From assembly GCA_025267735.1 (NCBI GenBank), contig CM046303.1, positions 41,119,380 to 41,183,379 of the forward strand: 64,000 nt of DNA, given 5' to 3'. Of the stretch, positions 46,661 through 58,990 are shown piece by piece. This stretch comes from Mactra quadrangularis. Taxonomy: Eukaryota; Mollusca; Bivalvia; Venerida; Mactridae. The notes under the pieces were generated by a model, which saw nothing but the letters and a program-made list of their open reading frames with translations, was not told the origin of the DNA and did no database searches. The stretch's first letter is position 1. The number at the start of each line of letters is the position of its first letter. Position numbers and translations under genes: made by a program.

Positions 46661-48189
46661 ATAAGAAGATATATACTCAAGTTGTAGTTTTTGGATCAAA
46701 ATGGAACTCTACATAAATTATAAATATGCGATTCTAAATGTTTTTAACTATATTAATGACAAATAATGTAAACATAAGTATTTAGTGGTAAATGAGATAT
46801 ACCTATATATATGCGAATCGCAAACAAACATTTATTAAAGTACTAAAAGTACAAAACGACTTTAGTGAGCATTGAAACATAAAGTATCCAGAAAGCTCAC
46901 AATCAATGCGACAACAATGTTAATGACCAATGGACATACTAGTTAACATCAAACATGTATAGAAATACATGTACTGATTAAAGAAAATAAAGAATAAAGA
47001 AGATATTTGTTTATTTTGATAAGATCGATTTTTATTTCACGAGTGAAATAAATAGATCTTACACTGAATAAACAAATGCGTCATACTGGCTTTTTTAAAG
47101 TTTCGGTATGATAAGTTATCAGAACGGCGCATCCAAACAGTGCAAATAGCATTTATTTTATTGTTTCAAAACTTTTATTTCACCGATAAATATCGGTATT
47201 CCACCCATAAGCATATTATAAAGTGTTCACTTTCTTTATGTTATCTTTCAATGTCACACTTTACGGTTCTAGATTTTTGTCTTGTCTATTAGGCATAAAA
47301 GCAACGTTTCTGTTGTAATTTAGGTGCCTTTTTCCAATAATTGTTTCCAAAATAGGATATCACACAAGTGGTATACATGTATTTTAATCTCATAGAAATT
47401 TATTAATTCTGTTGCCAGGTTATTTATGAGTTTAGATCATAAAGTGCTATTATATTTTGTAGGTTTTAGAAACGAATATTAATTATAACTATTCTGGTTC
47501 TACATCTACACTGTCTAAACATTGATCTTCTCCAAAACATAGTCTCTCTAAAAACTTTTACCAGAATTTAACAAGCCAGTTGATTTGCAGTTAGTACTAA
47601 CTACGTTTACATGACACAAGAACGGACCGTGTGTTCGGGTTACATGTATATATTAAAGCAAGGGAGACAACAAGTATAAAAACTACAAAACAAAGGGAAG
47701 TAATAACGTCGAACTCGGACGAATTCCCGCTTTGATCGATTTTTTCATGTCCCAGCTACATGTAACTTTTACTGTATCTTATCAGCCATTATTTGTACGT
47801 TATGTAATATATTCCCTGACTTAATTGCTATTTGTATGTGATTAAGCTACACATGATAAGTCATTTACAATGAATTTTATAATTTATGCAATCTTGGCTT
47901 TAACAGACCGATACTCTTAATAATGCGTCTTCTTTCGCAACATAAAGTTCTTGGTCCTTTCTCAACGAATCACCAAATTACACACTCTATTGTAGGACCC
48001 TGTGGTCCCTTAAATATCCTTATACAACAAAAGTGTCAGTTCTCTATATTTTACCAGAATTTACCATGAAAAGATTTACGCTCAAAGTTCGTACACAACC
48101 AACATTTTATTACAATGTGTTTTCATAATAGCCTTGTTATTTGGCTGAAGACAGTCATATTAACATAATTATATGAATACTTATCTTAC
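46661..48189. other. Unassigned region with a small palindrome at 47021-47068
   Basis: The palindrome (aagatcgatttttatttcac, gagtgaaataaatagatctta) is related to the inner units of the foldback at 22012-22845. No gene recognised in the rest. Confidence 0.4.
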
Positions 48190-48300
48190 TTGTATTTATA
48201 ATTTCAATAACGTGGAGAAGGTCATATACATATATGACACATTTTGTTATATCTGAATATTTGATTACGAATTAATTATGTATTGATACTGAAAAACTTT
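48190..48300. repeat. Copy of the acgtggagaaggtcat block
   Basis: Aligns with about 41030-41140, the left flank of the LINE coding segment. Confidence 0.6.
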
Positions 48301-48998
48301 TTTTCAATGTAAAAATTTGTTATGTATAAAGGGAGCTTAGAAGTTTAACAATTCGAATAAGATATACCGAGTTGTCTCCCTGTATATACTTGTATTGCAT
48401 AAATTTTATTACAAGATTTTTTTTTGGGGGGGGGGGTGTGGTCAAGTTTGTATGTAAAGCACATACCAGTTCGTTATAGTTTGATATTAGAACGAAACAA
48501 TGCGTCTTTGATAAATAGCATGTCTTTGATACGAGCTTGGGAAGATGTTGTCAATAGTTAGTTGAACAGTTTAAACAAACTATCATCTCAGATTCTAAAC
48601 TTTGTGTGCTAGCTTGTTGGATCTATTTCTACGTATAAAAACTGTATTATAATTAAGACACATTTCAAGGAAAAATATTTCTATGTCACCTCCGTGCTTC
48701 CGTACTTTCCATTATTATGGCTCATATAAATAGTCTAGTAAAACTACATTGTAAAAATGCAGTTTTTGAAATCAGTCAAATGATGTTGTGTATTTGAATA
48801 TGCGAGTTTATATAACTAGTTTTTTCACAACTATGTACACAAAAGCATGAAAATAAAATGAAACAATGCTTTATTTTAATCAGATTATTCCATTCATATC
48901 TATATTCATAACATCCCACGTTAAAAGCAATAGTACATATCATAATATTGATCTACTATAGTATTTTAAGCCATACTCTTCCACATGAGGGAAAACAT
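48301..48998. other. Unassigned region with a T/G homopolymer run
   Basis: A run of T followed by a run of G lies near 48417-48437. Nothing else recognised. Confidence 0.35.
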
Positions 48999-49004
48999 AA
49001 TACA

Positions 49005-49190
49005 ATGTACAGTATAACCTCTGCAGATGAGCCTTCTACAAAACAAATCCTTTACACAACAACAGCATATGATATTTCCTATAGGCATAATTTAAATTGA
49101 AATTAACCTCTGCAGAGCAACAACCTCTGCATAGCAACACAATTTTGTCCCTCCCAGTGGGTGTTGTTCAAGAGAGGTTGTACTGCAGTC
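49005..49190. mobile_element. Short MITE with acaacctct/ataacctct ends
   Basis: The ends are tacagtataacctctgcag and, reversed, ctgcagtacaacctctcttg. A copy in the opposite orientation is at 61605-61790. Confidence 0.65.
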
Positions 49191-49709
49191 AACAAAAAAT
49201 AAAGGGGCAGTAATATAAGCATCTCAATAGAGTGTAAAACATAATATTTTTATTTAACAAACCATACCATAGTGTAGAGTAACAAGAGAACATCCTGGCT
49301 GAATGTTCATAACAGTTTAATTAAACGTTATAGACAAAATCACAATACAAGTAAAATATAACCCACTCATAAAATATCCATGGTTTTGCCACGATGGATA
49401 GGGTAATGCAAAAAAGAAACGCTCTCTATTTTCGCAAAGTCCTTATCCAAATCAAAGTTTATACTGCGTATGAGTACCTCTAGCAGGGCTCGAAATTAAC
49501 AAAAAATTAGAGTTGCAATTTTTTGCGAGTTAATTTAATTTCAACTCGCAACATGAAAAAAACTTGCATTCCCCCCCCCCCCAATCTTTTAATAGCATAC
49601 ATTATAACTATTTATACATGCAATATAAACAATATAGTACTATCTTTAACTATTGATAGAACAAGGGTGTTATTGTGGGATAGGCAAAATCTATTGAACA
49701 TGTTTTTAC

Positions 49710-50282
49710 TAGGGGTGTTACGGTTAACCGATATACCGGTTAATATTGCAATACGAGTTCTAACGGTTTTTAACCGGTTCGTTTTTCCTTGAAACGGTTT
49801 TTGTAGTTAATTGTCATACTGCATGTTTTATCAGAATATATGATAGTTAAATCACAGGACCTTGACATTTTATATCATACTACGAAAATTCCCCTCTTAC
49901 ATATAATAAAAGAGGGGAATTTTTGTAGTATGATATAAAATGTCAAGGTCCTGTGATTAAATGTTTAAACAAATGTTAAAATGAATTGAACACTTGAAAT
50001 ACTCTTACTGGGTTTTTAAAGGTTAAACATTTAGTCAATTGAAAGATAAATATCTTCAAGGGTCTGTTTCAAACCACGCATTTTTCTAACATATAGACCA
50101 TTTTACATTTGTAATTCAAGCATTTGGATGAGAGATCATTTGAAAATACCCATATGCGTGCTATGATGATCCAATTAGGACGATGTACATGCATTAATTA
50201 ATACTTCGCATGTCTAAGCGAAAAAACCTGTACGTATTGCAATATATTGCAATACGTTTTTTACCGTATTGTTACACCCCTA
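49710..50282. mobile_element. Innermost hAT-like element (taggggtgttacg ends)
   Basis: The ends are TAGGGGTGTTACGGT and, in inverse, the same (accgtattgttacacccctA) with small differences. Perfect 8-bp TSD GTTTTTAC at 49702-49709 and 50283-50290. The interior has ccggttaatattgcaatac and ttaaccggtt blocks shared with 3103-3560. Confidence 0.9.
49853..49966. repeat. Near-perfect long hairpin inside the innermost hAT-like element
   Basis: About 50 bases starting atcacaggaccttgacattt pair with their inverse copy ending aaatgtcaaggtcctgtgat. The loop is about 10 bases (acatataata). The older copy at 3103-3560 lacks it. Confidence 0.8.
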
Positions 50283-50699
50283 GTTTTTACTATGAAACTT
50301 TCAATGATGTTGTCAATCTATCTGACTATTTCAATGCTGATTTGCGCCTCGATCATTTAGTTTTGACAAAAGTATTTTTGCGGCAATTTCAGCGGACGAA
50401 AATTTGCGAGTTGAAACAAAAGCTACTCGCAATTATCAAATTCACTCGCATTTTGCGAGTACGCGAGCTTAAATTCGAGCCCTGACCTCTAGCAGTAATA
50501 ATTTTCCGATATCGATGTTTATAGCTGCGAATGCGTCTGCGGAAGTCTGACTGAGGAATTTAGTTCCATTCGTCTATGAGCATGTTTGCTACGTCATCAG
50601 AGGTTTCTAGTGTGTTGTTTGGCGCTGTAATACATCCTAAGAATATTTATTGGATTAAGATCAGGTGACATTGCCGTCCAGTTCACACTCACAATCCCC

Positions 50700-50820
50700 T
50701 GCTCCTCGACAGTTTTCTGAGTTCGGGTTCGGGTTTGCTCTATTTGTAAGGCAAAACTGCTCAAAAGTCGCGTTCGTGTTCGTGTTCGAGTTGGACGCAT
50801 TCGTGTTCGCGCCCTGTATA
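50700..50820. repeat. Degenerate ttcgggttcggg/gttcgtgttcg tract
   Basis: Runs of ttcggg and ttcgtg units end in cgcgccctgtataaac. The ORFs on both strands (Arg/Thr-rich or Phe/Val-rich) are artefacts of the repeat. Confidence 0.5.
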
Positions 50821-51486
50821 AACGGACCTTTAATATACATTTATATAGGTCTTATGTTTTAGTAAACATAAATAAATTCTTTTATCAATGGCCAATACGC
50901 AATGTTTTTTAAGTTAATAAAAGGGAAGCATTTTTTTAGAATTATTAAAGTAAAGATTTATGAACTTTGCCTCTTAAATGTTTTACATGTTTTTTATGCT
51001 TTGCATCATTTTTCTTATATTTACTAATATTAATTTTTATTTAAGTAATGGCATTTCCGGGTAATTCCAATACTTATGTTTGTGAGATTTTGTAACAATG
51101 AAATTATAAATAATTAGGTCCTATTACGAATATGAGGCGACACTTCACTTATCACCCCCAATGTTAAGATCATACCATTTTTAGATTTTTTTTTAAAATT
51201 GACTCATATTTTAATGGACACATCAAACTAATTATAAAACAATGTTTCTTTTCTCTATTTTAAATGTTGTATAATAAGTGTATGAAAATACTCATAAAGT
51301 AACAATAAAACAATAATCAAAACGATTTTATTTCTATTGCGGTTAGCTTTGGTATAAACAAATACGTTCCACATAAGTTAAATGTTATTTTTGATCATTA
51401 CTAATACTATTTATACCGTCCTTTATTCATACATGTATGACTAATGACTGAGTTTAACAACTCAATATATTGACAACTTGAATATC
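50821..51486. repeat. Repeated block shared with 51900-52110
   Basis: A block from taagtaatggcatttccg through ccaatacttatgtttg to tcacccccaatgttaagatc and tgactcatatt occurs at about 51040-51240 and again at about 51910-52110. The two copies flank the MITE at 51487-51815. Confidence 0.6.
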
Positions 51487-51815
51487 ACACGGGGCGGATC
51501 CTGTATTTTTTCTAGGAAGGGGGGTCCGAACTTTTTCTAGGAAAGGGGGTCCGAACTTTTTCTAGGGGGGGGGGGGGTCCAAACTTTTTTCTAGAGGGGG
51601 GTCCAAACTTACGAACAACAACCACATTATACGCATTTTGCAGAATAATGCAAAATTCTAGAAATAAAAACTACATAACCATTAAATCTATGTTAAACAC
51701 CGAGAAAATTGCTTCATTCTACTTAAGAATGACTCACAGTCAAGAAATACACAAATGGACAGGTATATTTTGGAAATTCTAGGGGGGGGGGGGGGCGCTA
51801 GATCCACCTATGTCA
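51487..51815. mobile_element. ggcggatccag MITE, copy 2 of 3
   Basis: Starts ggggcggatcctg and ends ctagatccacctatg. The gggggtccgaactttttct unit is repeated three or four times at its left end, an expansion not seen in the copies at 25298 and 62873. Confidence 0.65.
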
Positions 51816-53120
51816 CAGTTATGTTTTAAATAATGAATAAAAATAGTAATAATATCCTCCTATACATCAATGAGTATTAAGTGCCCTAGCATTCATAAAT
51901 ATAAATAGTATTTAAGTAATGGCATTTCCGCGTTATTCCAATACTTATGTTTGGGGGATTTTATAACAAGGAAATTAAAAAATAGGGCCTATTACGTATA
52001 CATGTATGAGGCGTTACATCACTTATCACCCCCAATGTTAAGATCATACCAGTTTTAGATTTGTTTTATTATTGACTCATATTTCAATGGACACATCAAA
52101 CTAACTTTCTTATCTCTAATTTAACTTTATTCGAGAGGCCTTGCAATTTAGTTCACTAATGACTGCGTAGATAATCACGGATGTGTCAATTTATGTATGT
52201 GGTCGCTGACCTTAAGACGAATTTCGACGGAAATGGAAAATGTAGGTATATTCCAATGGGATTTTATACAAGCAACCAGTTTACATGTATGCGCATGCGC
52301 GGTGGAAATACCAGATCAATTTGGAATCCCATGTATATAAATGGCATTTAACTAATAAAATAACGAATTTTCCCTTTCGTTTTGATAAATTATTCTAATG
52401 TATTTGAACAAAAATAGAACACAGAAACCTTCAGCTTACGATCATCCAGAATATTACAGAATACAATGAAAAATATTAAATATTAAGTACATATTAACAC
52501 CAGTATATCATAAAATAAATTGCCCAAAACGATATTCAAGAGCATGTATAAATGCGACCAAACATGTTTTAGATATGAATTGATTTAACTGTTATATATA
52601 TGTATTTGTTAACAAGTTTATGGCAGTGTTTTTCAGCGGTTTCGATTTCCGCTATGTTTGGCGTCAGAACTTTGATAGCCTTTGGTCGTGACGGACTACT
52701 TTCGTTTTCAAAATAGTGCACGTAATATTGGTGTATATTATTTTTGGATTAATCTGTTACGAATTGTATGATATTTTAAGTGTCTTATGCATTTTAATAG
52801 CTGTGAAATATGTGATAGTATTAATTAGAGCACACATAATGACTATAAAAAGACGACATTGCTATGGTTACGTATATTGGCCAATGGGATACCATGGCAG
52901 GATTGGCGAAGAAAAAATATCAGTATTTTAGTGCGGAGTAATTTAAATTCATAACTCAATCGCATAGGTTCGAGTTTTTTACTCATTTTCTCAGAAAGAT
53001 TTTTGTTTTCTTGATCTTGTGACTTTTTTATTTAAAATTTCGAAAAAAAACTTTGGTAATTAAAAAAACTTGTGAAAATAGGATCTGTTTTGTCTTTAAC
53101 GTAGTTGTCATCGCCAGTTC
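51816..53120. other. Region upstream of the bZIP gene
   Basis: It contains the second copy of the 51040 block, then sequence with no recognised gene. No confident TATA box was found for the bZIP gene. A 71-codon ORF at 52716-52931 has no recognisable features. Confidence 0.4.
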
Positions 53121-56100
53121 ATGAATAACCTAGACTTGGACATGATAAATACCATTTTAGGGACAACAGAACAGTTTGACCCACCTGATGACGATGTAAA
53201 AGTCCCAGCAAATGTACCAATAACTGTTTATGAAAATGCCGCCGATGATTCCGAATCCCCAGATGAAGAAACTAGCAATATCTCAGCTAGTGACTTATCT
53301 AATGATGAAGATGACCCCACTCTACAAGCTGACCAACTAGATGACCAAACCTCGCCGTATGCCCAGGTAAAAGAATCATTAAAAGAAAAGATACGTACAA
53401 GGCGAGAGTCAGAAGGCGCTGATGAACTCAAGAACTTGTTTGAAGTTCCAAAGAAATATAAGGTCAGTTGAACCTTTATTATTCCTTTAGAACATTTATA
53501 CATAATGAGTTCAGCCAAGATACAGCGCAATCTATCTATATTTACCTTTACACTACTATAAATGTAAAATTCTTTTTAATTTACTATGAAAATTTACTAT
53601 TTCTTTAAATAAATGTACATCAACTATTAGTTAAGTAAAATTATCCCATTTTTAAAGTGCTACGATCTTCTTAATTGTCTGGGTGCATTAAGTACACATG
53701 AAACAATTAACAGTTAATTTAATAAAAAACACGCTTTGAAAATTGGGATGTAATTTTGGATTGCACCACATAACGTCCCATCATCAGGTTGACTTGAATT
53801 GATGATATTTTTTATTGGGTTTATCGGCGTGTCAACACAATATAGGTCATTTTACGGCGTCCGGCGTACATAACCTAGCTTTTCTAGATCCTTGTCTATA
53901 ACAAGTACACACCTTCTCTTCCACAAGGCCGGAAACTTCTCCATATATCTAATTAATGGAGGAAAATTGACATTATCGTAAAGGGTATAACCTCCCCGGG
54001 TGGGATTCGAACCCGTAACCCCTTCAGGACACGAGATTCCAAATCCCGGCGCGCTACCAACTGCGCCGACGACCCGTTTTTTATGATACTTAGTCAGAAT
54101 TAAAACGAGTCAACTTAAAACAGAGAATGTTGCCTCCACTCCCTAGTCATGCATTTTTACTTTTTTGCATGCATAACATTCTTAATCAATAATTTCAAAT
54201 AAACAAAAATATAAGAATATAAAAAGGAAAATGTGTAACGTATGTTTTAATATCGTTGGGAAATTTCTCTTTGCTTGATACTAAACATACGGCTTTGTTT
54301 TTTGACTATATTTGAACTGAGCGTTCGAAAATACCAGTTTTGTTCAAACCAATTTAATCCTTAAAAATGTGACCTTACGATTAGAATCGAGAGGTCATGG
54401 GTTTGATTTCTATGAGGGACATACTTTCGTGGAGTTTGGTCATGAAATAATGCCTACGAGCTTTCTACCTCCTACAACTGATTCTAAGTCAAGTCGGCCT
54501 GTAACCAGTTACTGACGGAAAAGTGACCCCAGTTACCGGTTTACAGCTAAATCCAGAGATTTTTGCCTTTCCAGGGACGGATGAGTATGTTGACTGACCG
54601 CCGTGATATGATCTATACAATGTGTTTCTACGGCGCTAAACCCAAGCAAAAAAGCAAACAGATATTATTATTTTACAGTTGACATTGGAGGAAGAAAGGA
54701 AGAATGAAGCAAGAAAACATAGAAACCGACTATCAGCTAATAAAAGTCGTCTGAAGAGAATGGCAAGAGAAAAACTCTTAGAAGAGGTAAAATATTTATA
54801 AATATTTATAAACTACTCATGTAATGAATATACAAAAATATTTATATGTTTTTAAAAATAAAACAGTAATGTAGATAATAAAAAATGAAATAAACATTAT
54901 AAATATATTCATGAATATTAAAACAAATACATCAATTATACAAGATTCATGAATAATAATACAATTATACAATAATTATACTATTTTCATAAATATTTTT
55001 AATATACTATAATTTTACTTTATTCGTAAATTACTTATAAAGTCAAACACTTATATTACAATGTATTATATAATATTTTCTTAAAGTATACAATAGTCAA
55101 ACAATATTTAAATATAGTCAAAAATTTATATAATTATACAATATACAAATGATCAATATAAAATAAAACAATAATTATACTAATGGATATGTATTAAACA
55201 TACAATGATCAAACACTACTAGTTAAAAATGAAATAACAATATATGTACAATATTATGTATACTTTACAAATATTATATTATACATTCAAGATACAAAAT
55301 TTGAATCAAAATCGGTGAGATATGATACGAATATGACACGTGTTTCTGAAAAATTGTGTTCTTAATGATTAATCATTATTTCTGAAAACGACCAAAGAAT
55401 CATAACTTCTTATATAAAACAAAGGAATCAATATCATATTGGCGTCAAGTCACGTATTAAATGAATGCGTATTGTATAGTAGACATGATTGATGATTGAT
55501 TTCGTACGTTTCACATCGGATTTACTCGGCTATAGTACCGGCATACAAATACAATCGACGAACGATACGGAAATAGCCGATGACATACGATGTACGTTTG
55601 TGTGGGGAAAATCAAGTTTGGGAAAACCAATATTTCGGTATACATGTTGAGACAACGTACGAGCGAAAATTTCCGGTTAAAAATAGTAACGTAAAATTTC
55701 CAGGTTACTTAAAATAAACAAAATCGGAAAACCATTTGACCTCTGGGGCATAAATATGCTATCTTAATACCTACATATCTTTTTGTTAGATACAACTTGT
55801 TTAAGTGATTGATGTACACTTCACTAACCACGTCGCTAGATACTTTAAATACAGGGCGTACAGCTTCACTAACTTAAATGATTGTGATCAAATGTGAGCA
55901 TCCTATCGCTATGTCTACTGCTGTTGGGGTTTTGCTACTGAATTTTTTTCCCCGGTGTTTTTATACTGCATTTAAATTTCTTAAAAATAGCAAATGCTAC
56001 GAGATAGTAGAGAGAAAACTAAGTATAGGTCTCAATTCAGAACATCTGAACTTGAAGTTCGCAGTTACCAATGTTCTGTACATATGTCATGTTATACACT

Positions 56101-57357
56101 TACTCTCCGATTATTATACATCAGTGTGGGGAATCGTACTACAAAAGCAACACACAATTCTCTCTTTAGCGGTAGTTTTCACAACCCACAACTGCTCTAG
56201 TTTTTTTTATTACCTCGAGGTTCTGAACTAGTCGAGAGATTTTTGGAAGGACTTCGAGGTAATCTAGAAAGATAATTTTGTGCTGCTTAGACTGCACTAA
56301 GTCTGATAAAAATCAGTAAGGTATTAATGCCATGATTCCCCACACTGTACATACGCTGTATATAATTATGTTTGTTCTATTTTTCTACCCCCTACAGGAA
56401 GCCGAAAGACTTGAAGTAGAACATCAAGCACTGGAGAGAGAAATAGCAAGCATAACGAAATTCAAAAATATTCTTATGGAATTTTTCAATGTACATTTAC
56501 AAAATTGCAAGCACTCCAGTCAAGCTAACGGCCAGAATGTCAACACCTTAAGTACCGAAAAGACCATCGGCTCGCGCGTAAAAACACACGAAATCAGTCA
56601 TACAGATCTCCCGGCTGACATATCTAACTTGTTCGATTTCAAACTCCCTAAAAGTAATGGTGTCAAAAGAACAATAAAAAGGTCTTTACCCTTGGACACT
56701 GACGTCGTAGATAAACGTGTTAAACTTGAACAAAGTTTAAATTACCCGAAAGAACAAGAAACACTTCCAACAATAACCTTGAGCTCAATAGATGCAAGCT
56801 TCCGTACATCAACCTCGTTCCAAACGCCAACATCCAACCATTCTGCAAGTCAGGACACAGCGGCATCATACCAGAATACCGGGAACCAATTGAACATAAT
56901 GCATATCATTGAACCCACAACTGTCTCGACGAACTATTCTCAAATGCCCGCAGTGGGCGATACGAGGCATAGTTTTACTGAAGTGTCAAGTGCGCCAGGG
57001 TATACGAATTCTAATGGCGTAACAAGTACTTCCGGTTTAGAATTGACAACCGGAAGTTTTGATGAAACATTCAACAATTATGATGAACTGAAAAGTTTAA
57101 GTCATGACGAATTTATTCAGACTATTTTGTGTGGCTCAAATGTTCCAAAGCCCAACTGTGATGTTAAAAGTGAATCAATGTCTCATCGTCCACTCACTTC
57201 CAACGACGTGAATGGAATGAACCGAAGTCAATCAGTACTGACTGATCGTACAATGGACTCTTCCACCATTAATTCACAGGATAATAAAACTACGACAGAG
57301 AAAGAGAAAATTGAACAAATAAAAAACTATCTTCTTTATGGAACGAACATATTATGA
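53121..57357 (+). CDS. bZIP transcription factor of Fos/ATF3/BATF type, three exons, about 469 aa
   Basis: Exons 53121-53462, 54679-54786 and 56398-57357 join in phase 0 (donors GTCAGT and GTAAAA; acceptors attttacag and cccctacag). Residues 1-114 are acidic and Ser/Asp-rich. The middle exon encodes the basic region with N130-R-L-S-A-N-K-S-R138, matching the N-x2-[AS]-A-x2-[CS]-R bZIP signature. The zipper runs L148, L155, L162, I169, L176 across the second junction, followed by VHLQNC (H183-x3-C187), the H-x3-C mark that ends the zipper in Fos, ATF3 and BATF. A Lys/Arg-rich stretch (VKRTIKRSL ... DKRVKLEQ) could be a nuclear signal. The remaining Ser/Thr/Asn-rich tail of roughly 250 residues has no known domain. 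It should bind AP-1 or CRE-type sites as a dimer in the nucleus. The exact subfamily is not settled. Confidence 0.88.
53812..54078 (-). repeat. SINE family B copy in bZIP intron 1
   Basis: Reversed tail tattgggtttatcggcgtg to reversed head gcgctaccaactgcgccgac. The flanks share ATGATA on both sides, a possible short TSD. Confidence 0.85.
54365..54660 (+). repeat. SINE family A copy at the 3' end of bZIP intron 1
   Basis: A degraded head (ggtcatgggtttgatttcta as B box), the body ctttcgtggagtttggtcatg, then the end gtgtttctacggcgctaaac. Its tail lies within 20 bases of the acceptor of the exon at 54679. Confidence 0.8.
54787..56159 (+). other. bZIP intron 2, 5' part
   Basis: Very AT-rich, with many short ataattatac/aatatt runs between 54830 and 55300. 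No element bounded. ORFs at 55878-56231 are spurious and overlap a MITE. Confidence 0.4.
56160..56305. repeat. MITE fragment with attacctcgagg palindrome
   Basis: Contains ttattacctcgaggttctga, then agtcgagagatttttgg, and an inverse gacttcgaggtaatcta. It ends gctgcttagactgcact, the inverse of the start of the copy at 40110. Located in bZIP intron 2. Confidence 0.65.
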
Positions 57358-57500
57358 CACTTGTGTTCGTACATGACAGTGACTCAATTGGGCCGGTCGT
57401 GGCCGTCTGAATGGTTACGGCGTTTTTTTCATGAAATACCGTTTTCATCATTTTTAAAATTACATTATTTAAGTATTGATTTTATCATCTAATTATTTAC

Positions 57501-57506
57501 AATAAA
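57501..57506 (+). other. Candidate polyadenylation signal of the bZIP gene
   Basis: AATAAA, about 145 bases after the stop codon. Confidence 0.5.
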
Positions 57507-58782
57507 GTATCTAATGAGGACTACCAAATGAAAACCGATAGTTTTAATAGCATAATGGTGTTATACCAGTAATTGACATTTTCCCTAAAAATGGGGACTA
57601 CAAATCGTCAAAACCGATGATATTGCATTAACCAAGGTAGTTTACATAGCGGAACTTTACTGTAATTTATAAATACATGTACTAAGGATTGCACGTTTAT
57701 ACAGTAACCACCAAAAGTTTGAAGACAAAAGAAATTTACTTCAAACCTTGAACTTCGATGATTATTTTTGTAGAATCATTATTTTCAATATATTTAAGTA
57801 ATGTTTGTGACAAAATGAAAACAATTTCCATGAATGCAACACATTTATAAGATTCAGCATCTGACATCCTAAAGCCTCAAAACCATGTATATTGTAATTA
57901 TTTTCCATAACATAACTTTTATGTATTTATGTAGTCCCAGTTACTATCTAAAAAATAAAGCAAAACTATTAAGCATTGCGTAATTTACAGTACTTCAATT
58001 TTAGATAAAAGCTATTTTATAGGCCTACAAATTGAAAATGTCTCCAGACATTGGATTGCGACTGTATTGTAATATTGAATCATTTTGATTTTATATGTAT
58101 TAATTACATATGATACATCGTTGCCATGGTTATGTTTATTGTAAATACATAATAACTTATTTACGGAAAACATGTAGGGCCACAACAATTGATCATAATT
58201 ATGTTCTATGGATTCGCTCGCACCTTAATTTTGACGGTTTTTACAAAAAATATTTTTATTTCCTCGCTCGCTCATGAAAATTTGGTCAAACCGCTATATA
58301 AAGCAAGTGAATAAAGACTTTTTTATTTTTTTTTCTTCGCTCGCTCGCCCCATTTTTTTTCAGAAAAATCCGTAGAACAAATGATCAACTTGTTGTGGCC
58401 TAGTATGTATATATGTTCATGTAGAATACATAATCAAGAACAGACTGTGTTACAGGTCGTGATTATTTATGTACATAAAATGATAAATTTGCCTACCAAA
58501 AAAAAGTGAATAAGATGATGTGTGTATATGTTCGTAACTTATTGATTAAAACTTATCCCCCTTTGACTTTCAACATTAATTATAGATAGTTCATATGAAC
58601 ATTGTTTATATTGTATGTACTGGAATGTCAATAAAAAACGTTTAAACAAAAAAAACTAATCTGTTGAATTATTCTGTTTCACCTATAAATTTCTGTTTTT
58701 AAATGGCAACGGTCATGTTTTAAACATATTGTTTGCATAAACGAGCTGTGCATAGTAATAAAATGTCTTCATGGTTGGAATA
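57507..58782. other. Downstream flank of the bZIP gene
   Basis: Includes a pogo-like MITE end near 57640-57655 (agcggaactttactgta) and a cgctcgct-containing pair near 58210-58350 (gctcgctca; cttcgctcgctcgcccc). No gene recognised. Confidence 0.4.
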
Positions 58783-58990
58783 TTAGTCCAGTGGTGGGTG
58801 TTTAGGGATCTATCAGAGGTCCCGGGTTCGAACCCCATCAGGCACACTTATTTGCCATTTAATTTCCTTGAGCAAGACATTTACTTGCGACTGGTTGACC
58901 TCACACAGGTATGAATAGGTACCTGCGAGAAAAGTCTAGCTTCTAAAACTTAATAGGTCGATTTTTAACATTTTGTCCTTCCTCTTACGC
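58783..58990 (+). repeat. SINE family C copy
   Basis: A-box-like agtccagtggtgggtg, B box gggttcgaaccccatca, then ttccttgagcaagacattta as in 1380-1625. Confidence 0.7.

Larger units (their letters stand above)
49484..50484. mobile_element. hAT-like element (cagggctcgaa ends) inside the Tc1 remnant
   Basis: The ends are CAGGGCTCGAAATTAA and TTAAATTCGAGCCCTG, with a perfect 8-bp TSD ACCTCTAG at 49476-49483 and 50485-50492. Both ends carry ctcgcaa/ttgcgag motifs. It contains the younger element at 49710-50282, so its own sequence is about 0.42 kb. Confidence 0.9.
49440..50695 (-). pseudogene. Tc1-like transposase C-terminal remnant, interrupted by a nested hAT-like insertion
   Basis: On the minus strand 50690 to about 50493 reads VNWTAMSPDLNPI, then a degraded RSKHAHRRMEL, matching the region around the catalytic Glu of Tc1 transposases. 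The frame then breaks at the TSD and resumes after the insertion near 49483 as ITARGTHTQY-like residues, matching the VINARGGHT.Y end of the family. Multiple stops show it is dead. Confidence 0.7.

Noticed and set aside
50597..50862. Arg/Thr-rich and Phe/Val-rich ORFs as small genes
   Set aside because: They read through a degenerate ttcggg repeat and a Tc1 remnant.
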